Assembly: GCF_019703515.2 (NCBI RefSeq)
Contig: NC_059372.1
Location: 28,473,931-28,537,930 of the forward strand
Origin: Myxocyprinus asiaticus
Lineage: Eukaryota; Chordata; Actinopteri; Cypriniformes; Catostomidae
Direction of reading: 5' to 3'
Length of the DNA: 64,000 nt
The position numbers were made by a program, and so were the translations under genes. A model generated the notes under the pieces. The model was given only the letters and a program-made list of their open reading frames with translations. It was not told where the DNA came from and searched no databases. Shown here piece by piece: positions 55,583 to 64,000 of this stretch (position 1 is its first letter; each line of letters begins with the position of its first letter).

Positions 55583-56492
55583 GGTTGCACCAGCTGTGCA
55601 TAAGTTCTCACGTAAGTTAGGACGTAAATTTCACACTAAGGGCTTAGTAACTACTAGTTAGTTTGTAACTAAGTCAGTGCTTGATTTGGTTGCACCACCT
55701 GTTCTTAAGGCAAGACTTAACTAGTAGGTCGTAACTCTCCGGAAAGTAATGCGTTACATAATATGATGTTTACCTGTACTGTTCCAATAAGCAGCCTTCA
55801 AATTTGTACACATAAGTGTTAAACAGCCGTGAATTTCAGTTTGACCTCGTTACAGTTGATGTTCAAACCTTGTTTGCTCTCGTAACTGTCAGCTGTAATA
55901 AATTAAATCCCCATTAAAATATGATACATAATAAAAGTAGCTACATTTGATAAATAGGACATTTGCCCTGTGTAAATAACAATAAATTTGGAACTGTATC
56001 TAAAATAAATAATGGGTGATAATAAATACTAATACAACAGGCTGGAAAAACAGACTTTATTAATTTTAATATCCTATATATATTTTGAATGTGTTGAAAC
56101 TTGACACCAGGCGACGCACCCTGAAAACTGCACCGTTAGATAGGTTTCATGCTGAAGAGCTGCTTAAAAGTACGTTTTTTTTTTTGTTTGTTTGTTTGTT
56201 TTTTTTCTCTCTGGTAAATGTAAATGAATGTAAATGCCAACATCATCAAATTTGTTGAAATGATTGATGCCTGTCTCACAAAACATGAGCTCACTGATGC
56301 CGTTAAATGAGTCTGCTTTTTTATTCCATCAGTTATTCCTGGACTCCTGGCCGCCATAAATATTTAGTTTATACGTAGGGTTACGTTCTACCTAAGTTTA
56401 ATGGTGCAACGTTCAAATATTTTTTAGTTCTTAAATTGTGACTTGGTGCCCATTTAGACTAAGTTGTAATGTACGTATAGCTGGTGCAACCG
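55583..56492. mobile_element. Foldback MITE, GGTTGCACCAGCT ends
   Basis: The left end GGGTTGCACCAGCTGTGCAT and right end AGCTGGTGCAACC are inverted. Subterminal blocks with TAACTTAGTC/GACTAAGTT are also inverted, and GGTTGCACCACCTG recurs internally at 55690. About 910 bp. A target duplication could not be decided. Noncoding. Confidence 0.65.
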
Positions 56493-58880
56493 GCTGCTGG
56501 AAACTGGAATTCACGTGTCCATACGTTCAGTAAACCTTCCCACTTCAGCCACTGGGGACAGTGGTTCGAAATTCTTGTAGAACAGACTGATTTTAGCTGA
56601 AGAGCTTTTAACCTAATGTCATGGAATTCACAGAGAGATCGAATTCGGTTAAGCCAGTGCCACACAGGGATTTTCAGGTGTAAGCTTCGTTTACATAATC
56701 GCCAGCCAGTAGGTGAGAGTAGGGCTGGGTGATAAAACTATATAAATATTTATTGAGAAAAAAATCCTCTATATCGATGTTAAACTTTTGAGTAATTTTT
56801 GATATTTAGCCTATGTTCTACATAGATGATCAGATCAGGTACATGTTGGTAAAAACACAAGCAGTTCAGCAACGTTATACACACAACTAAATAACTGAAT
56901 CACAGTCATTAATTTAGCCGGTTAGGAAGTATTAGCTGGCTAGCGACTAAATAGCCCTGCTGTCATATAAACCAGTAATGAGGCTAGGTAGCCGTTAAAT
57001 AGCACCTAGCTATTCGGCTAATATGATGTCGTTGTGTACCGAACAAAACAGCACTGGCAATGCAATATAGCTTTCGACTGAACACAACAGCAACTTCATT
57101 GCTGTTTTTTTATGTACTATTTAATAATAGTTTTTTCATGATCCATAGCCTATCACATCCGCTAATTTTTTCACACAGGCAATAAAGTATTTCTTCTTCT
57201 TGTGAAGTTTATTGCCATTTGGCAATCCAGTTTATGGTGCATTACCGCCACCTACTGAGCTGGTGTGTGTTGCGTCAAAAAGTCTTTTAGAGTCAAACAT
57301 CAGCTGAAGATGATGAAATTGGTGAAATATCATAGAAAAGTGGTTACACACCTATGATTAAATCATATGAGTATACTTCTTAAACTTCAAATTAAAAGGG
57401 AGCTTCCCCTGTGAAGTTTACTTGTAATCAAACAAGTTGCCAGACAGAGTGTGTCTGGCAGCGGGAGGTCGTTAATCCCTTGACTGTCGGGACTCCCTAC
57501 TGAGTTAATGGTTCCAGCATCTGGAAAAACACATCTAAATGTTTAGAAAAAAATAGTTTTGTCGCTGGGGCGGGCTCTTGTATTCTCGTTAATTGATCAA
57601 TGAGCTTCTTCTTTTACTGAAGAACTGACAAGACATCATGATGACCTAAACATTTTAACCGCACTCAGCCGCATATCATCACAAATGCAGATTGCAATCC
57701 ATAGTGATTCTGTCACCAAACATTTTTTCTGGTTCTCCTACACTAAAATGACAAATGAAATCAGAAAGCAGAGTCACTACATTCTTAAAATATTTTTTTT
57801 ATTTTTTTTTTTACTTTAAGCTGCATATGGGCATATATGCTTTCTACAGCAAGCCTGGAGGTAAATACACAATCACACACATTCACAGGCTAAAGTTACT
57901 CCATGGATCACATCCAAAATAACTCTATTATAATTGTTTATGTTCACGCGGTACTCTTGTTGTTATTTGGGTGAGTTCCACATGACGGGATCAGAGAGAG
58001 AGAGTTGGGGGAAGATGTTATGTCTGTCACCCCTCCACCATTTGGTATCGGCAAGTGTGACATACCTCTGACTGAAGAGAGCGATATCTCAGCAAAACAG
58101 TTTTCAAGTGTGCCACCCTCATCCAAAATCGAGTTGTGTGGAGTTGGCTAGTGTGTCGCCATGTTAGCATCCCTATTCATCTCTATGGTAGTGCTTAGCC
58201 TGCTGGCGCAGAACCTCCCAGAAATACATGATTTGCAGGCTGCCATATTTGCTCATGGGCGCTCAGTTCCTGAATCAGCTGCCATGTGGCTGATAACTTA
58301 TTAATGCCAGCAGACAGGGTCGACTTATTTTTTGAATAAGTCGATTTCATGCTTTTAAAACAGTTTGTCACGGGTGTAAAATCTACTATAATGAAATACT
58401 TGCGATTTATATGTTGCTTAATAATTATTTTTTTGTTGCACAGTAATTTTTGGATGGCTGTTAATTTTGGCAACAGATGGTTTAGTTCCGGCATCTTCCA
58501 ATAGGAGTTAATATGATGATAAGCCAATTCCTGACCAACTGATCCTGAAGTCATGAGCTGTGTCTGAATTTGTGTAATGTCAGAGAATATACTGTATGTA
58601 TATTTCATGAAGAATTTACTTTTCTGCTGTTAATAAAATACATTCTTTAATAATAATAATACGTTTTATTTATATAGCACCTTTTAAGCACTTATGGCCA
58701 CTTTAGGCATACAAGTGAGAAGTATAAATACATTCCTGGATGTGCTTCATATGGGAATGTGGGCATTTTCCTGTGACTGGAAGGTATTATGTAGTAACAA
58801 CAACCATGAAAAAAAAAATATCTGTTTTTGTTCAACAAGTACAGTTTTATTTATATATAGCACTTACGGTTAAAAAAGAG
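56493..58880. other. Noncoding stretch
   Basis: 57205-57262 (TTATTGCCATTTGGCAATCC; CATTACCGCCACCTACTGAG) resembles a dispersed repeat. 58655-58690 and 58843-58870 carry TTTTATTTATATAGCAC-type sequence seen at 3' ends of fish repeats. No genes are seen; a 137-codon minus-strand frame at 58195-58608 has no family features. Confidence 0.45.
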
Positions 58881-60764
58881 CAGGGGTGTAAAGTAATTGA
58901 GTAAAAATACTTAAGTATTATTTTTTGAGATTTGTACTTTATTCCAGTGCAATTTAAACGAAATACTTGTACTTTTACTTAATTATATTTCTAAAGAAAA
59001 AATAGTACTTTTTACTCCTTACAGTTTTATTTAAACTTGAAAAGTACTCATTACAGTTTTGCAGATCATTTTCTTTCATCTTACTGGACTGAAGCCGCCT
59101 TTTCACTGCATCCGACAAATGACAGATTGACAAATGGCAGAGTGTCACACGATGGCTGTGTGGAGTTCCGACCATCTGCAGAGGTGGAATTTCGGATCTG
59201 ATTTGAGCTTCGTATACGATGAAATATTTGTGCGACTACATCGTATGTGACCGCCCGACTGAGTGTGATGTATTCATTCAAAACTATGAGTATAAAGTGA
59301 GAAACACTGACGGTTTTGTCCTAAACTTTATGCTAAATGTCTGCTTCTACAGATTGGACAGTTATGAAGTCAAAAATGATAATTCACGTTGCAAATATAT
59401 AGTGTATATAAACAAAAGGCTTTCATTTATCTCATTTATTTCTACACTTGTCTTCATATTTAAATCATATCCATGAATTTCTACTCCCTATTTGCTGAAT
59501 TATTATTGTTGATGTTGTTGTTAGGCAACTATTAATTATAATAATAACTATAAAACCAGCAATAATAATAATGATAATAAAAATAATGGAATCTGAGTAG
59601 ATATTAATTATGAATTTTATTATCTGCTCAACAGCAAGGTTTGGTAGCAAACCTCAGAAAATAATTTACAAAACAGACAACATTAGGCTACTAACTTACT
59701 TCAAAGCTTATTTTGAAATTTTGTATAAACTTTTTATGTCTCAAGGGGCTGGGTGCTCTGACATCGCAATTCGTGAGTGCCTTCTCCCATGTAATGAACA
59801 TTGCGTGACTGTGGCAACACTTTTGGAAAATAAAATGACGTTGTTCATTACATGTCTCAGGGCAGTTCCAAAGTGAAATGTCCACTGAGTGGCACTAAAA
59901 GCGAGTGAAATATTCTCCCGAACAGATAAGGCTTGTAAGGTTAATGTTCTATGGAGATTTAAATCAACAAAACCAACTCCCTATCCTAAACCTTAAACCT
60001 AAACCTAATCGATTGTGACATAAAAAGCAAATGTGAGATGAAAAATTTTTTCTGAAGCTGCCACGTCATTTTGTGTCGTCTCTTCAGGACTCGTACCCTT
60101 TGTATCGCATATGCAACACTCTATCAGTTGAGCTTTTGCACAATTCACTGCTTCCAGCCGCTCAATCAAACAAATAAGGGATATAAAATGTGCACTCCTA
60201 TAATAATCTACAACGTATTACAATATAAACAATTAAAAGTAAAAAAGTCATATTTCATCAACACTACATCATCATCAACAGTTGATCTTTAGTGATATCT
60301 TGTCATAAATTTACGATATGGCTTGATAATTGCAAACTGCTCTGCAACAGCTGGAAACACTCACAAGCCCCCACGTGCTTGGAGTAAATACAACAGTGCC
60401 GCGTTTTCACTTTCAAGGATGCAGCAAATGCATTTATTTAATTAAATTGTATTCTTTTGAAGTTTGATAATCACATTAGGTCATATCACGATTCCTGTCT
60501 TGTAACATGATTTTTTGACCAGGTTGCGAATGCTACTAGAAGAGAAATATGACAGTCATCAGAGACAGTAAAAAGGTGACTTAACAAACCAATCGAATTT
60601 AACAACATCCTACTTTTTTAATACTTTATTACAATTCAATGTGAATATTTTATTCTTTGTTTTGTATGTTTCTGACTAGATACTTGGATTTTTAATTGAG
60701 TAAAATTTTCACTCAGTATTCATACTTTCACAAGTATAATTTCTTAGTACTTTTTACACCCCTG
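58881..60764. mobile_element. 1.9-kb hAT element with perfect 8-bp duplication
   Basis: Inverted ends CAGGGGTGTAAAGTA and TACTTTTTACACCCCTG with GTACTTTTACTT/AAGTATAATTTC subterminal blocks. Flanked by identical AAAAAGAG (58873-58880, 60765-60772). The interior is noncoding with an (AAT)n region (59540-59585) and other repeats, including a tRNA-like segment. Non-autonomous. Confidence 0.85.
60087..60140 (-). repeat. tRNA-like SINE head
   Basis: Minus strand: AGCTCAACTGATAGAG (A-box-like, 60121-60134) and, about 35 nt on, GGGTACGAGTCC (B-box-like, 60088-60099). The spacing fits a Pol III internal promoter. Not a functional tRNA: no acceptor pairing was seen. It sits in a repeat that also contains CCTAAACCTTAAACCTAAAC (about 59981). 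Confidence 0.6.
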
Positions 60765-60772
60765 AAAAAGAG

Positions 60773-61538
60773 TCACAGTTCTCTGCAATTTGTTTTTTTA
60801 AATTCAGCATTTTAAATATGACGTCTTCTCAGCTCCCTTGGCATTATGAAATAGTAATGTCCAGTGGATGCACACTTTAGATTCTCTGAGTATGCAGTAT
60901 GTCAATCCAGTATTTCTCACCTACTGTTTAATGAATACAGAGAATTCAGACATAATACTCATTTGACATACTGCTTTTGTTATACTATATAACAGAAAAG
61001 TAGTTGGATGCGGTTCTTGATTAGCTTGTTCAGGTGTGTTTGATTAGGGTTGGAGCTAAACTCTGCAGGACAGTGGACCAAGTATTGTGGTGAAATGCAA
61101 AGACCAATGTGATGAGAATTGACGACTATAGCTACAGAAATTATTTTAATTCCCTTTTTAATAATTTTTGCAAAACCTGGCAAGAATTTGTCAGTAGAAA
61201 TGAGAGGCTGGTTACACCTCAAATGAGGCGCTCTTTTGTGATGGGTTAGAGAAAGAGGTGTCTTGACACATGCAGACGTTTCTGCTGATGCACAGGAGAT
61301 TTAGTGGAGCTTCTGGGAAGAATGTTCTGTCACGTAGTGTTCAATGCAAACAGCTGTGTCACAACCTTACACCATATAATGGGTATTATGTCAGGTTAAT
61401 GACTCTTTCGTCGAGATGTAATTATAGCATGTGTAAAGGTTTAATGGAAACATTCCAGGGTGTTTTATTCACATTCCAACAGTATTTAACTTGATTCTAT
61501 TCCCATTGTCATTGATCCAACCAGCTCTGTCCTGCTCT

Positions 61539-61573
<35 letters not shown>

Positions 61574-61835
61574 TGATATAGATGATTATGGAGTGGTTGA
61601 GGCAGAGGGTCTTTTGGTAGTCCAGTGACCAGAAGATAATGTGCAGATGCCAGTATTTCCATATTTTCATATTCTTATTATGTTCCTAATTAATTCCTAA
61701 CTCATTATGCTCTCACTGGCTAATTTGTACCCACAGCTGATTTGATTAAACCTGTCTCTATGCTAATAAGAATGTTTTTTCTTCATTTTACAGTTAGCTT
61801 GGAGCATGCAGGGCTTGTCTTAAGGGTTTGTGTAT

Positions 61836-61874
<39 letters not shown>

Positions 61875-63457
61875 AAACAGCTTAAATGCATTTAGTCTTC
61901 GACACACTACTCCAAGATGTCCTGTTTGACTGTATTTGACTCAATCTGTTCCTTTCTGCCTTCAAATCCCTCTCTCTCTTTCTCCCCGTCAGTGTGATAA
62001 TGATGACTTGTGAGGACAAATGTGTGCAGTTCATCAGCAGAGCTCTAGACTTAACAGATGAAAAAACTGATGAGTAAAATCCCTAAAAATGAGCCACGAC
62101 GGAAAAATCCAATTAAAACTTAATTTGATGTTACAAAAAAAAAAAAAAACAGCAATTTTTTTATTTATTTAAATATTTCAGCGATAACTCTGAGAGAAAT
62201 ATAATTTTTAAATGAAAAAGCAGCTGACAAAATCAGCGCTGCCTCTTACATTACTGAAGACTGACAAATGTTTTAAAGCTTTCTTCAAGTGCAAGACATT
62301 GCACTGTCATACAAACAAAGTTTTAATGTAGAACAAAAATTATACATTTCACACGTAATGATTTTAGCACCATGAGTGTGTATACTCAAACGTACACGAG
62401 TTGGCAATTTTCAGGCTTTCCATATATGGTAGTTTGACCTACATATTCAGATCAGATGCACACAAACATAGACACACACGCACACATGGGAGAGAAACTG
62501 TCCTTTCAAATTACACTCTCATGTTAACTCACATATATGTAAGTGTGCACTCAGACCAGCACACACACACGCACACTTTTTCTCGTGGGTACTTTTTCTA
62601 TGGCACATTTAACACATTCTTTGCTGCATGTTTCAACATTACCAGCATTAATATTTGATTAAAACCCTTTAAATGTAAGTGATGATGTTTAATTAATAGT
62701 TATTGGCAAAACAGAAATTTTTAAAAAGTCTCATTGGGTCGGCCCATAGCTTTGTAGTTTCTGCACTGGGTGTTTTGGAGACTTTGCAAATGAGCATAAC
62801 GTCTTTAAATATGCTGTCCGATCTCACCATGTCTTTGTCACTCACATATTCATCTGCACATACAAATACAACCCTTTGTTTTTCGATACTCTAAATCTCA
62901 TGCTGCAAAAGTACAAGGATTTGTATTCTGATAAAATTATATTTACCTTGAAGTGTGTGCATGCGGTTTTTGATGTGTGCATTGCACATAAAGAAAGTGT
63001 GTATGTGTTTGTGTTGCGTGCAGTGCAGTATGATGGTAGTAAATGAGTTATGATGCAGATGCATTCCTTGGGGAAAAGGACCACAGCCCTTCTTTCCAAA
63101 GAAGGAGGGAGGAAAAGAAAGAGGGAGATGGAGAAAGAGTGAGTCTGTGAGTGAAAGAGAGTGAGGGTCCTAAATGAATAAATAAAAGTCATAACCACCC
63201 TCTCTAGTGCTGGACAGGAGCACTTAAAGCATTTTAACAAGAGGGTCACTTCATTAAATATTGACCTCCTGTCTAAAAACTTGCCTCACTCTGATGAGAG
63301 GACATGAAGACACGGAGAGAGCAAATGAAAGTGAAGAGAAGTAAAACAGAGGACTTTTACATAGCTAAAAACAGAGGGATGATGGGCAGGATAGAAAAGA
63401 TTCAGTCCATCTGAATCATATAAGCACACACACATACCTGGGGCATAACCTATTTAA
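60773..63457. other. Noncoding stretch
   Basis: 61013-61082 holds a minus-strand copy of the 55150 repeat. (GATA)n/(GACA)n at 61540-61573, (GT)n at about 61838-61873, poly(A) at 62135-62150. 61640-61800 looks like non-repeat sequence with TTAATTAATTCC-type cores. No gene found. Confidence 0.5.
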
Positions 63458-64000
63458 AGGAATAGTTCACCCAAAAAATAAAATTTGCTGATAATTTACT
63501 CACCCTCAGGCCTTCCAAGATGTATCTGAGTTTATTTCTTCATCAAAACAGAATTTAAGACTTTTAGAATTTCATTTCAGGCCTCCTCCTCTAAACAATG
63601 CAAGTGAATGTCCTCCATTTTTTGACGGTCCAAAATGCATATTTAGGGTGCATCAAAATAATCCACATGACTCCAGTCGACAAATAAAGTTCTTCTGAAC
63701 CCAAACGATTGATTATTTTTAGAAACAAAACAATACTTATATACTTTTTAATTATAAATGTTCGCTTCCATACATCTCAGTGACGTGTGCTCATGAGAGG
63801 GATGACGTAAGCTCATTGGTAAGGTCATGTGGAGGAGGAGGCAGGAAGCGCGACATTGTTTACATTTGTTTTTGTTTTTTTATTATTATTATTTGGAAAT
63901 TATTTTTTATTTTATTTTATATTGTTTTGAAATTGTTTTGGACTGTTTTGGTTTGTAAACGGCACAAGTTTCTCTGTAAACAATGATGCGCTACCTGACT
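63458..64000. mobile_element. AGGAATAGTTCACCC MITE, cut by window end
   Basis: AGGAATAGTTCACCCAAAAA directly after TTAA (63454-63457), with the family blocks TTTACTCACCCTCAGGCC and CAAGTGAATGTCC. The right end lies beyond the window. Confidence 0.7.

Noticed and set aside
58195..58608. 137-codon minus-strand frame as a host gene
   Set aside because: No domain, no splice sites or start context, and AT-rich random-looking composition.
60087..60140. Functional tRNA gene
   Set aside because: Only A-box and B-box resemblance; no acceptor stem or intact cloverleaf was found. A SINE head fits better.

Overview
The window looks like intergenic or deep-intronic DNA from a teleost, most likely a cyprinid. 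The base composition is AT-rich, (CA)n, (CT)n and (GATA)n microsatellites are frequent, and many dispersed repeats are ones I recognise from carp, zebrafish and related genomes. I found no host protein-coding gene that I can defend. The only host-exon candidate is one possible 27-nt microexon (8218-8244). All recognisable coding matter belongs to decayed transposable elements.

Layout. 0.85-6.5 kb: a tandem array of tRNA-half (B-box) units of about 80 bp, ending in a SINE-type 3' tail and split by a 4.2-kb hAT-like element that itself holds nested TTAA-flanked MITEs. 6.5-11 kb: noncoding, with an AT-rich minisatellite. 11-13.6 kb: a hAT-like element and broken Tc1-like transposase pieces. 13.6-16.4 kb: low-repeat sequence with a possible conserved noncoding element. 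16.4-23 kb: several foldback MITEs, one hosting an LTR-like insert, plus a Harbinger-type MITE. 24.6-29 kb: a Tc1-like transposase pseudogene abutting a minus-strand L2/CR1-type LINE, whose endonuclease is split by a 314-bp solo LTR. 31.2-34.7 kb: a stack of MITEs and hAT elements with one perfect 8-bp target duplication.

36-46 kb is the richest part. A minus-strand Ty3/gypsy-class retrotransposon with both LTRs and a perfect GAATG target duplication carries integrase upstream of reverse transcriptase, the order typical of Gmr1-like elements, and a SCAN-like capsid segment. Its RNase H is split by a plus-strand Ty3/gypsy element that lacks integrase. The gag of that second element is split by a 1.84-kb solo LTR (target duplication CAAG). 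That gives three dated layers of insertion.

46-64 kb: further hAT, piggyBac-like and Harbinger-like non-autonomous elements, a LINE 3' fragment with its (GATTCT)-type tail, a hAT with a perfect 8-bp duplication (58881-60764) that contains a tRNA-like SINE head, and two stretches that read like regulatory conserved noncoding DNA.

None of the elements is intact: every recognisable transposase, polymerase or integrase frame has stops, frameshifts or deletions. All family assignments come from reading translations and termini by eye; no database search was possible.
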